A stretch of 31,108 nt of DNA from Corynespora cassiicola. Taxonomy: Eukaryota > Ascomycota > Dothideomycetes > Pleosporales > Corynesporascaceae. The notes under the pieces are model-generated. The model had not been told where the DNA came from and ran no database searches. It worked only from the letters and a program-made list of their open reading frames with translations. Below are positions 20,029 to 30,305 of this stretch, piece after piece. Made by a program: the position numbers and the translations under genes. Location of the stretch: positions 1 to 31,108 of the forward strand of contig JAEUWY010000017.1 in assembly GCA_022059125.1 (NCBI GenBank), in the 5' to 3' direction. How positions within the stretch are numbered: position 1 is the first letter of the stretch; the number at the start of each line of letters is the position of its first letter.

Positions 20029-21690
20029 ATGATGGACAATAACGCCTCAACGAACCGCTCACTTGGCCTCCCTACTGAACTATGGCTTGCGATACTCAGA
20101 CTCCTGGTTTTAGAAGATCGGAAACGGTTTCGACTCGCGAACCACGAATGTCGAGACATCGTCACGCCCCTTTGCTTCGAAACAGTCACCTTCGAGATGA
20201 GCGAAGCTAGTGTTCGGAATCTGATATGTGTAGCCTCAAATCAAAGGCTAGCACCGCACGCGCGAATTTTAGTCCTTAAGAGGGGGAAAAGAATGCGAAA
20301 GTACCACGACCGTGATGAATGGGAGCAATCTGTCAGCTTGCCGGATGATCCTAACATTACTTTGAATCCATTTGAAGAAGAAGACAGTGAATTCCATACA
20401 CATGACGAGATAATGTCTTATTCCGACTGGTTGAATCACTCGGACGAGCGCAGAGAATCTCTCTACCAGCAATATGAGGCCGAACGTGTGGCAGCCGACG
20501 ATACAACGCGCTGTTTGACACGACAGCTCTGTTTTCGCAGGTTGAACTGTACTCATTACGAGTCTGTTCATCCTGCAACTGCTACGTCATCGGTTGCGGA
20601 GCAATACAGTATTGCAAAGCTCGACGAGGCGCTAGCAAACTTTACACGACTCACCACATTCATCCACAAACCTACGGTTCTATTTAGAGATCTATGGGTC
20701 ACTCACTGGAAGCGGCTTCGCCTCAACACGTACTACGATATCGGTACCGAAAGCTATGATGAAGATTGCCAAGAGGACAATGATTTCGAAGCGTTACACT
20801 TATCATACGCATTACGTGCCATAGGTTGGGCCAAACCATCACTCGTTAGCCTTACTTCCATAATTTTTCATGTCGAAGGTCCAGCTTTTTGGGGCCCATG
20901 CCGTCTGCGATCTCTTTGGAATGGCGAGGGGCACAGCGAGATCAGGAAACTACGAGAGCTATATGGTGATGCTGAGCAGGCAGATATGGAAGGGTTGGAG
21001 CTCTTGTCAAACAATGACAGAGATGAAGAATACACAAGGCAGCTGATCATCATGGAGAACGCTATCCGAGAGCTCACTCATATCGATTGCTCGGTTTCAG
21101 AAGACGAGAATAATGGGGGTCTCTTTACCGCAGCCAGATCGCTCTTCGAGTTTCTTTGCTGTGGTAAAAACTTGAAGAGGGTACGCTTAGCTTTTGGCTG
21201 GCTGGTGGATGGCCACCTTCTACCGGACTACTGGTCCCGTGAGAATGGAGACGGACCTAAAGAACTACTAACGTTACTTTCTCAATTCGCTCCATGGTCG
21301 AAGATCGAAGAACTCCAGCTCGAGATTTCGACAGATGAACCCACGCTCTTGCGATTTTTAGTATCGCTCAGAGTAACGTTGCGCCGTTTAACACTTTCTA
21401 CTGTTACGCTGGCCCCTTCGAAGGGGCTTTGGGAGACTGCTCTTCCCGCAGTCGCAACAAGCCTCCCCAACCTAACTTACTTGGATCTATCAGTGCTAAG
21501 TGATTACCCACAAAAGGAGCAAGAGCGCATCCTGTTCGACCCGAGAGCACAACTATGGGCCGATAGAAGTGGATGTTATACTCATTACAAGATGATTGTG
21601 ACCAACCATCTTTTGAGAAAGAAGCAGTTACATCTGATCAGTCCTGAGATTTTCATGAAAGATCATCTGCAAGCCTGTGAGCATAGATGA
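20029..21690 (+). CDS. F-box-like domain protein
   Basis: Single-exon protein of 553 residues from ATG 20029 (MMDNN); another in-frame ATG at 19903 would add 42 residues of Pro/Arg-rich sequence that does not look like a domain. Near the N-terminus, LGLPTELWLAILRLLVLEDRKRFRLANHECRDIV has the LP-x-E-hydrophobic pattern of a fungal F-box-like domain, which binds Skp1 in SCF ubiquitin ligases. The remainder is acidic and helical, with leucine-rich segments towards the C-terminus (LRRLTLSTVTLAP, LPNLTYLDLSVLSD) that look like weak leucine-rich repeats. The substrate is unknown. Large families of such genes are common in filamentous fungi. It shares its surroundings with NLR genes, but nothing in the sequence links them directly. 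Confidence 0.8.
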   Translation: MMDNNASTNRSLGLPTELWLAILRLLVLEDRKRFRLANHECRDIVTPLCFETVTFEMSEASVRNLICVASNQRLAPHARILVLKRGKRMRKYHDRDEWEQSVSLPDDPNITLNPFEEEDSEFHTHDEIMSYSDWLNHSDERRESLYQQYEAERVAADDTTRCLTRQLCFRRLNCTHYESVHPATATSSVAEQYSIAKLDEALANFTRLTTFIHKPTVLFRDLWVTHWKRLRLNTYYDIGTESYDEDCQEDNDFEALHLSYALRAIGWAKPSLVSLTSIIFHVEGPAFWGPCRLRSLWNGEGHSEIRKLRELYGDAEQADMEGLELLSNNDRDEEYTRQLIIMENAIRELTHIDCSVSEDENNGGLFTAARSLFEFLCCGKNLKRVRLAFGWLVDGHLLPDYWSRENGDGPKELLTLLSQFAPWSKIEELQLEISTDEPTLLRFLVSLRVTLRRLTLSTVTLAPSKGLWETALPAVATSLPNLTYLDLSVLSDYPQKEQERILFDPRAQLWADRSGCYTHYKMIVTNHLLRKKQLHLISPEIFMKDHLQACEHR

Positions 21691-21935
21691 ACAACAATCA
21701 CAGATGACTTTGTACAATGGCTTTCCTTAATTTAAGAAGTCTGGTGTCTCCATTACAAGGTCCGGGCCAGAATCAGCCGGCCGTCATCCTTGCGCATAGT
21801 GGCAAGATCTTGCCACAAAATACTGAAGGCGCTGTTACATATCCTGAGTAAGCATTAAATTACGATTCTTTTACTTCGCGTAAGTCGATCTCATGATTCT
21901 TAGTGACCTGCGAAGAAAGTACTATTCTGAGAAAG

Positions 21936-24900
21936 CTAAATTGCGAGTGCTTTGCGTAGCAGCTCTGCAATGTCTTTGTGGCCTCTGTATGAAGCTGCCT
22001 TGAGCGCGTTGCCGTACTTTCCACCCTTGGCCTTGACATCGGCGCCCGCCTTGACCAGCAGCTCTACAATGTCTTTGTGGCCTTCCGCTGAAGCTGCCTG
22101 GAGCGCGTTGCCGTACTTTCCACGCTGGGTGTTGACATCGGCGCCCGCCTTGACCAGCAGCTCTGCAATGTCTTTGTGGCCTCTCGCTGAAGCTGCGTAG
22201 AGCGCGTTGCCGTACATTCCACCCTGGGCGTTGACATCGGCGCCCGCCTTGACCAGCAGCTCTACAATGTCTTTGTGGCCTTCCGCTGAAGCTGCCTGGA
22301 GCGCGTTGCCGTAGTCTCCACACTGGGCGTTAACATCGGCGCCCGCCTTGACCAGCAGCTCTACAATGTCTTTGTAGCCTCTCGCTAAAGCTGCGTAGAG
22401 CGCGTTGCCGTACATTCCACCCTGGGCGTTAACATCGGCGCCCGCCTTGACCAGCAGCTCTGCAATGTCTTTGTGGCCTTTCTCTAAAGCTGCGTAGAGC
22501 GCGTTGCCGTATTCTCCACCCTGGGCCTTGACATCAGCGCCCGCCTTGACCAGCAGCTCTGCAATGTCTTTGTGGCCTTTCTCTAAAGCTGCCTGGAGCG
22601 CGTTGCCGTATTCTCCACCCTGGGCCTTGACATCAGCGCCCGCCTTGACCAGCAGCTCTACAATGTCTTTGTGGCCTTCTGCTGAGGCTGCCTTGAGCGC
22701 GTTGCCGTAGTATCCACCCTGGGCGCTGACGTTGGCGCCCGCCTTGACCAGCAGCTCTACAATGTCTTTGTAGCCTCTGTATGAAGCTGCCTGGAGCGCG
22801 TTGCCGTACACTCCACCCTTGGCCTTGACATCGGCGCCCGCCTTGACCAGCAGCTCTACAATGTCTTTGTAGCCTCTGTATGAAGCTGCCTGGAGCGCGT
22901 TGCCGTATTCTCCACCCTGGGCGTTGACATCGGCGCCCGCCTTGACCAGCAGCTCTGCAATGTCTTTGTGGCCTCTTGCTGAAGCTGCGTAGAGCGCGTT
23001 GTCGTAGTATCCACCCTGGGCGTTGACATCGGCGCCCGCCTTGACCAGCAGCTCTGCAATGTCTTTGTGGCCTCCCACTGAAGCTGCCTGGAGCGCGTTG
23101 TCGTAGTATCCACCCTGGGCGTTGACATCGGCGCCCGCCTTGACCAGCAGCTCTGCAATGTCTTTGTGGCCTCTTGCTGAAGCTTCCTGGAGCGCGTTGC
23201 CGCAGCGTCCACCCTGGGCGTTGACATCGGCGCCCGCCTTGACCAGCAGCTCTGCAATGTCTTTGTGGCCTCTTGCTGAAGCTTCCTGGAGCGCGTTGCC
23301 GTAGCGTCCACCCTGGGCGTTGACATCGGCGCCCGCCTTGACCAGCAGCTCTGCAATGTCTTTGTGGCCTCTCTCTAAAGCTGCCTGGAGCGCGTTGCCG
23401 TACTTTCCACGCTGGGCGTTGACATCGGCGCCCGCCTTGACCAGCAGCTCTGCAATGTCTTTGTGGCCTTCCGCTGAAGCTGCCTGGAGCGCGTTGCCGT
23501 ACTTTCCACGCTGGGTGTTGACATCGGCGCCCGCCTTGACCAGCAGCTCTGCAATGTCTTTGTGGCCTCTCGCTGAAGCTGCGTAGAGCGCGTTGCCGTA
23601 GCGTCCACCCTGGGCGTTGACATCGGCGCCCGCCTTGACCAGCAGCTCTGCAATGTCTTTGTGGCCTTCCGCTGAAGCTGCGTAGAGCGCGTTGCCGTAG
23701 TCTCCACGCTGGGTGTTGACATCGGCGCCCGCCTTGACCAGCAGCTCTGCAATGTCTTTGTGGCCTTCCGCTGAAGCTGCCTGGAGCGCGTTGCCGTAGC
23801 GTCCACCCTGGGCGTTGACATCGGCGCCCGCCTTGACCAGCAGCTCTGCAATGTCTTTGTGGCCTCTGGCTGAAGCTGCCTGGAGCGCGTTGCCGTAGTA
23901 TCCACCCTCGGCGTTGACATCGGCGCCCGCCTTGACCAGCAGCTCTGCAATGTCTTTGTGGCCTCTGGCTGAAGCTGCGTAGAGCGCGTTGCCGTCTTTT
24001 CCACCCTGGGCGTTGACATTGGCGCCCGCCTTGACCAGCAGCTCTGCAATGTCTTTGTGGCCTCCATCTGAAGCTGCGTAGAGCGCGTTGCCGTAGCGTC
24101 CACCCTGGGCGTTGACATCGGCGCCCGCCTTGACCAGCAGCTCTGCAATGTCTTTGTGGCCTCTGGCTGAAGCTGCCTGGAGCGCGTTGCCGTAGTATCC
24201 ACCCTCGGCGTTGACATCGGCGCCCGCCTTGACCAGCAGCTCTGCAATGTCTTTGTGGCCTCCCGCTGAAGCTGCCTGGAGCGCGTTGCCGTCTTTTCCA
24301 CCCTCGGCGTTGACATCGGCGCCCGCCTTGACCAGCAGCTCTGCAATGTCTTTGTGGCCTCTGTATGAAGCTGCCTGGAGCGCGTTGCCGTAGTATCCAC
24401 CCTCGGCGTTGACATCCGCGCCTTCGGCTAGTAGTCGCCTGACTACTACACAATGTCCCAAATGTGCCGCCACTATAAGACCTGTGAAAGCCCTGGGGTG
24501 GTTTATGTATTGCGTCTGCCAGTATATCGTCGACCACGCTGAGTACGCTTTCGAATCCGGGTCAGATACTCTCAAAGCAACAGAGACTATAGCAGCATCG
24601 TCTTCCTTGATACAGGCTTCACGAAAGTGAAGACCCCAGAACCTAGCCGAGTAGTCTAGCAAAACCTCGTTATGGACATGGCGGTGGGTCTCTGGGATTG
24701 AACCTGCTAGCAGACCAGTGTCGGAGTTGAACAAGTTCAGATAGCGCACGCAGACCTCTGCAAGAGTATTGTGTGCCTGATGGATAGCAATAGAGCATTG
24801 CCATTGTGGCTCCGTAGGGATGGTATTGGACATTGACAAATTTGCGAGGAGGAACTCCCGAGCAGTCTGATGCAGGAAATAGATTTTGCCGTGGTGGACC

Positions 24901-27166
24901 GAAACGAACAAGCCGCACCAAGATCTGAGGCGTGACTTGAAGTCGTACTCCTCTTCGATGTCGAGGTCGTCGATAGTTTGCAACGATTCGTCTATATTCA
25001 CGGCGAGATTCATCTCTGAGAGAGTCAGAGGCCGGCCTGCTGCTAAAATGATGCTCAAGGCCTTCTGAACCATTACGTGTTCCTTTGACTTGTTCAGGAT
25101 CCGCTCATATGCTTGGTTGATGTTCTTTGGTAGCGTTTCCATACTTGACTGGACCCCCTTCACTGTCTTTTTGAAGCCTTCAGTCTTTAAGTAATCGAAC
25201 ACAAGATATACCCAGAGGTATGTGCGATGCGTAACTTCAAGCAATTGGCTTGCCAGGTGGTTTTTGATTGTGTCTGAGAGCCCTTTCTCCCTCGCCAACC
25301 GTTCCACTCGGAATTCGATCACGCGGTTCACCTCTTGGCTTATCGTCTCTGACTCTTCCTCCCCCGGTATGTGAATGCGCGGGAAAGCGTCCAGCAGGCC
25401 TCGGAACTTGGACACGATCTGCTCGTACGGCCGGCTCGTCAGAAGATACTTTAGCTTGCCATAGCCTAGCTGGTCGCTGCGCATTTGGCTTTCCACATTT
25501 CGCATCATGTTCTCAAACTCCGACTCGGCACATTCGTCCAGGGCATCTAGGACTATGATAATAGACCCGGCCTGGGGGTCTTTCACGGCATCTCCTAGGA
25601 TGGCCCAGAGCGAGTTCGATGAGTTGATAAGACCTGGCCCTTCTCTTTCGAAATGCTTCATGGCATGTTGGATCAGGAATGGCTTCTGGGAGAAGAGTTG
25701 GTGGAGCAGGGCACAGAGTGCTTGGCGAACTGTATTCTGGTCTTGGTCTTTGAAGAAGAAGTAGCAGAGAGTTGCCGACCGTGGCAAGCCATGGTCAATT
25801 AGGTGTTTGGCCAAGACTGATTTTCCACACCCGGGGTCTGCTGACACCAGCAAGGGGCCTGAGTCCTGTTTTAACCATTCCCGGAAATGGGCGTGGTTAA
25901 GGAACCACATGCATGTGTCTTCTACTCGGTCTTCCACGCGGTCTTTGTACCACTCATACGTAACGTCCTCAGTGCTCTTGGTGAGGCGGAACAATTGGAG
26001 GCACTCGTTTTGCTTGTCGGTCAGCTTCTGCTTAACTGTGTCTTGGTGGATCTCAAGCTGCTGCTGCGCGATGTCCCGGTGTGTTTCTGCAACCTCTCGG
26101 AGGTCTATTTCAATTGTATCGGTTAGCCATTTGTTCGTTAGATGAGTGAGAATGTCTTTGGCTAACCAGATAGAACATCGCTGATTCTTCTCTCAGCTTC
26201 CACCTTGTTGGCCGGAATACGGTCCAGGAGATCTTTTGCATACGCAGCCGCCGTCATGGCTGCATATCCCTGCCACTCCTTGTTCTTGTGTGTGTCAGAG
26301 TAGTCGCAGATACCGCGGATCACCAAACATGGGAAGTGGTTCATCAACCCAGCTGCTTCCATCTCGAAGCACAGCACGCCGTTTTCCTTAGCAAACTTGT
26401 CGCGAAGTGCAGCGTTCTTCATCAACTGGTTTGCAGAAGCCACTATGCCGTAATGAACTGCTGGATTGTCGTCTTCTTCAGTCCTTGCGTTTCGCAGAAC
26501 AAGCTTCGAAGGGCCGCCACCACAAACTTCGGCACAGGTCGCTTCATCATCGGCCGAATGCAGCATTCCACTTAGATAGAGTTTGTCAGTGTCTGGGTCT
26601 GGTCGCTTATATTTCCTCTTCAAACGAGGTTTTTTCTCCAGAACGCCGTTGACAGCGTCATCAAGTTGATGCCCGTCACTCTCATATTCGGCTTTGAGTC
26701 CGCTCATGGCCGTTCGTAAGGCTGTAGGTGGCTGATTTAGAAAACCGGTTGGCCGGAAGCTCTGCTCCTGGATCGTTTTGCCAAAGTCGTATTGAAACAC
26801 ACCACCCTTTCCATCGCGAGGGGCGCTGACTACGATATCGCCCAGACGGATGTCGTGCTTGAGGGTCGGGGCGCCGCCACCAATGCCGACCATCAGCCCG
26901 ATCCTGACATTGGGGAAGCTGTGGAGCATGTCCCTTGCGACGACTGCCGCAGATGAAGTACCGTATTCACCCTCGGGCAGGACGGCTACGACAACATTGT
27001 GTTGGCCAATTCGACCAAGTGTGTAGTCGTTGTTGTCGTGGGAGTGTACATGCTCTGGCCGGCCGTGCTTTTCGTCGAGGAAAGCTTGAACGGCGACATA
27101 CTCGGTGGTGATGGCGCAGATCCAGCCGACGGTATAGTCTCCATTTCCACGCTTCTGCTGAGACAT
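21936..27166 (-). CDS. PNP_UDP-NACHT-ankyrin NLR, 1722 residues
   Basis: Large fungal NLR. Exons 27166-26167 and 26104-21936 are joined by a 62-bp intron (weak donor GTTAGC, two CTAAC sites, acceptor ATAG) that is phase-consistent and gives [19 protein letters not shown]. Residues 1-333 form a purine/uridine phosphorylase-like domain with [16 protein letters not shown] and GICDYSD; in bacterial relatives these positions bind phosphate and nucleoside. A probable coiled-coil linker (about 334-385) precedes the NACHT-type NTPase, with P-loop ADPGCGKS near 422-429 and Walker [12 protein letters not shown] near 515-525. A winged-helix region ends in [12 protein letters not shown]. From about 875 to the end follow 24 full ankyrin repeats plus partial ones at both ends. 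No stop or frameshift is seen, so the gene looks intact. Expected role: the ankyrins recognise a ligand, NACHT oligomerises, and the N-terminal enzyme-like domain signals by acting on nucleosides or nucleotides. This is inferred from related architectures. Confidence 0.88.
21981..24356 (-). repeat. Array of 24 near-identical 99-bp ankyrin units
   Basis: Twenty-four direct copies of a 33-codon unit ([20 protein letters not shown], then [13 protein letters not shown]) follow each other without gaps. Most bases are invariant. Changes concentrate at unit positions 16-19, 21-23, 27 and 30-32; positions 2-4 and 6-8 never vary. The unit length is a multiple of three and two other minus-strand frames stay open across much of the array, so long ORFs there (for example 22633-24537) are shadows. 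Confidence 0.97.
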
Positions 27167-27806
27167 GACCAGCTAGATCCCTTCCGAATCAGGGCTCCTG
27201 GACCTCCCTTTCGAGTCAAACGGAAAGGTGCGGGACTCTGTGAAGAAAGAACAGCAGTCTGGTATCGCGTAGGTTCTTCGAATATTCGATGGCAGCGATG
27301 CAAAGGCTCGTAAGATTGGATGCAGGGAAAGATGCTCGGGCGGGGAAAGTTCGCGGACGTCTCTCAATAGCTGCTATGTCAAGCGCAATGAATCCCGCCC
27401 AGCATCCCACAGCAGGAATACAGGACGAAAGGGCGGATTCACCATGCAAATGAGGAAGAAAGCGGGACAGGGTCGAGGCAGTCTGCAGAGCTAGGCAGCA
27501 CTCGCAAGGCTGAGGCCCACTTTGACAGCACGGTTGGGGCGTCATGCGAAACTGGGTCTGGCCTGCCTTGGGTTACGTCGCGCATGCACGCGCCGACGTG
27601 TGCCGATAGAGAGCGCAAAGGGGCTGCGCCTCCGCCCCCGTCGCACAGCATAAGCCCTGGCTTCGGCGGCGGCACGAGTGCGTGGTCCATTGGTCGGGCT
27701 CGCGGCGCAAGTCGATGTGTTGGGGGCAGCTCGTGGGACTGGCTAGGGCGGGGGCGCAGCTAGACCTGAAGCGGCGGCCTAGGCGGTCGATGCCTCGGCT
27801 GAATTC
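27090..27806 (-). repeat. Inverted repeat, left arm (5' region of the PNP_UDP-NACHT-ankyrin gene)
   Basis: Read on the minus strand this matches 29592-30305 on the plus strand. Over about 590 bases next to the ATG I see only two or three substitutions and one single-base indel. The match covers the upstream region and the first 70 or so coding bases, then falls off inside the gene. The outer 40 bases (near 27770-27806) are less alike, with mostly C/T differences. The remaining 170 bases to the CorA-like gene hold nothing recognisable. Confidence 0.95.
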
Positions 27807-27975
27807 TCTAGCATTCACGTTCCTCGTATGCCACATATACTCATTTCCATACCCGCAATCTACATCTGCATTTCGCAGTGGTTGTACTTCATGATAAGGG
27901 TCTGTAGACTTTCACTGGCTCATAACAATATGTTTTCATCTTCTCAGAAATACGTATGCTGACATACTTCGCTGA

Positions 27976-29227
27976 TCATACCTGCATCAGTTTAGTCCCT
28001 CCTCGCATCCACTTTTGCCGCCAAAACCAGATGGCCATTGTCAGGCATGTCAATGGCACTGCAAACGCCCAGTAAACCCAAAATTTATCAGAGACTGACC
28101 AAGCGCTGGCCTGATCATCCTGTGCAGGTGAGTAGTTGAAGAAGCTCATACTGAACACAGCCTGCGTTCTATTAGTAGTTTTCAACATGTAACCAGTAAG
28201 ACTTACAGATAGAAATGTGGGAGGCAGAAAGGCCATGGTAACTACAGCAATCGTCCTCATAGCTCCACTGTCAAGCCTCGAAGCCTCTCCTAGCCCGGTC
28301 ATCACCTGGCTATCTCGCTGGGCAATCATGTTGTACGCCTGCCTTTGTCAATGACCCATTTGCTTCGACGGGTGAGTTTGCATTTACAAGAGAAATCTCA
28401 TTCTGCAATCGCTCTTTATTGGACTGAGACCGATGCAACAGGTTACGGAGTATTTGGATCTGAAAGTCAACTTGTGAACGTAGTTGGTAAGCGCGATCCG
28501 CCTGTTTCTTATCGCCTTGTTTGCTAAGTGAAAGATCCATCACCTGATGCTTAAGGGTGTCCAGTGCCTCAACAGTCACACTAAGTGTTTCGAAGGAATG
28601 AATAGCATGCCTTGCCGTCTCGTGCAGTAATACAAAGTCGCGGGAGCCGCGGGTTTGGCGAAACCGATCCTTTGCGGTTAGTGACAACACAAAGAAGGGC
28701 TTGAAATCTAACCTTCTCGATCCCCCGCACCACATCTCGAATAGACCACACCGACGCATCTTGCATGGCAATGATTGTTTCTACGATGGGAACGTGCAAT
28801 GAAAACGGCTCGGAGAGCGATGGATCTATCTCCATTTGAGACAAGACTCTTTGAAGAGTGCTTTGGAACGTAAGATTAGCGCCCACGCAGAGAACGGTGG
28901 ATTTTCCATTAACCCAGCTTGAAAGAAAGGTCATTTCGTGCCAAGTATAGTCGGAGCCATCAGTAGGTGATATATCTTTGATCTGGAAGCGGGACCAATA
29001 ATCTGCAATGAGGCTCAGTAGCTGCCAAAGAATCGAAACGCCTTCTTCATACGGTAGGTTTGTAGGTGTCCATTCTCGTCAAGGGACTTTTCGAAGGTAA
29101 AGAAGCCGTTCGACCGCCGATAAATACCAGAGAGCATGTGCTTAGGCAAGCGAAAGTAGCTTGATAGATCTGGTGCGAACTCTCTACCAGATGAGAACAC
29201 ATCATCTTCCAGTAACCAGTAGAACCA
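27976..29227 (-). pseudogene. CorA-like membrane protein gene, 5' end missing or broken
   Basis: Fungal relative of CorA Mg2+ transporters. Exons (minus): 29227-29053, 29002-28713, 28669-28388, 28338-28207 and 28161-27976; introns of 50, 43, 49 and 45 bp all restore the frame. Recognisable are WFYWLLEDDVFSSG, YFRLPKHMLSGIYRRSNGFF, DYTWHEMTFLSSWVNGK, SLHVPIVETIIAMQDASVWS, LRNLLHRSQSNKERLQNEIS and the C-terminal part AYNMIAQRDSQVM, MRTIAVVTMAFLPPTFLSAV, FSMSFF and FWVYWAFAVPLTCLTMAIWF, two membrane helices as in CorA. The classical GMN loop of CorA is not present. On the 5' side the frame meets TAA at 29228-29230 with no acceptor AG between that codon and WFYW, and the first in-frame ATG is only at 29137. 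So it is 5'-truncated, or it has lost its start by mutation, or an unusual upstream exon exists. It lies between the two arms of an inverted repeat, with NLR genes on both sides. Confidence 0.75.
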
Positions 29228-29230
29228 TTA

Positions 29231-29591
29231 GTGCTAAGAGAGTAGATGCTAGGTAGTGCGGATTACAGATATTGCAGCCTCGATTCTTGATGATACTATT
29301 GCAGTGAGCCACTAGGTCTAATGATAGAAGCTTGAAGAGCCAGCCATACACTCAAGCATTGACTGACCGACGATATCTCGAGCAGCCATTCACCTTGAGC
29401 TAGGCGGGATAAGTATAGGTTAACAGCGGAACGTAAAGAGACTGACAGAAATATAAAACAGAAATAGACTGCGTATGCGACATCGAACGAGATCGCAAAA
29501 GGGATAGTAAAGGTTGTTGATTAGTTGATGTTTGTCCGGAAATTGGACTAGCTGAATGTCTACAGGTATGGTGTTAAGATGATGCGTGCAA
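29231..29591. other. Stretch between CorA-like remnant and right repeat arm
   Basis: About 360 bases. A minus-strand frame of about 50 codons near 29215-29360 (containing KLLSLDLVAHCNSIIKNRG) is open, but I cannot tie it to the CorA-like protein. Nothing else is supported. Confidence 0.4.
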
Positions 29592-30305
29592 AGAACTCAG
29601 TCGAGGCACCAACCGCCTAGGCCGCCGCTTCAGGTCTAGCCGCGCCCCCGCCTAGCCAGTCCCACGAGCTGCCCCCAACACATCGACTTGCGCCGCGAGC
29701 CCGACCAATGGACCACGCACTCGTGCCGCCGCCGAAGCCAGGGCTTATGCTGTGCGACGGGGGCGGAGGCGCAGCCCCTTTGCGCTCTCTATCGGCACAC
29801 GTCGGCGCGTGCATGCGCGACGTAACCCAAGGCAGGCCAGACCCAGTTTCGCATGACGCCCCAACCGTGCTGTCAAAGTGGGCCTCAGCCTTGCGAGTGC
29901 TGCCTAGCTCTGCAGACTGCCTCGACCCTGTCCCGCTTTCTTCCTCATTTGCATGGTGAATCCGCCCTTTCGTCCTGTATTCCTGCTGTGGGATGCTGGG
30001 CGGGATTCATTGCGCTTGACATAGCAGCTATTGAGAGACGTCCGCGAACTTTCCCCGCCCGAGCATCTTTCCCTGCATCCAATCTTACGAGCCTTTGCAT
30101 CGCTGCCATCGAATATTCGAAGAACCTACGCGATACCAGACTGCTGTTCTTTCTTCACAGAGTCCCGCACCTTTCCGTTTGACTCGAAAGGGAGGTCCAG
30201 GAGCCCTGAATCGGAAGGGATCTAGCTAGTCATGTCTCAGCAGAAGCGTGGAAATGAAGACTATACCGTCGGCTGGATCTGCGCCATCACCACCGAGTAC
30301 GTCGC
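29592..30305 (+). repeat. Inverted repeat, right arm (5' region of the second PNP_UDP gene)
   Basis: Plus-strand counterpart of the arm at 27090-27806; the arms point away from each other with a spacer of about 1.8 kb. Even the shadow reading frames of the two arms are identical over 83 and 109 codons, which shows how little they differ. The arm includes the presumed promoter and 5' UTR and ends about 70 bases into the coding region. Confidence 0.95.

Noticed and set aside
23375..24415. A second long shadow frame (346 codons, Ser/Thr/Arg-rich) in the same array
   Set aside because: Same cause: the remaining frame of the ankyrin repeat. No independent start context or domain.
21936..24434. 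CRISPR-like or satellite array
   Set aside because: The repeats are contiguous, in-frame 33-codon ankyrin units continuous with a NACHT domain, without spacers.
22633..24537. A 634-codon minus-strand frame rich in Arg, Gln, Cys and Gly across the ankyrin array
   Set aside because: It is the shifted reading of the 99-bp ankyrin units. It stays open only because the unit is a multiple of three and one unit happens to lack stops in that frame.
27439..27690. An 83-codon frame identical to one at 29708-29959, suggesting a conserved small protein
   Set aside because: The identity comes from the inverted repeat arms, which are nearly identical as DNA in all frames. It is therefore not evidence for coding.
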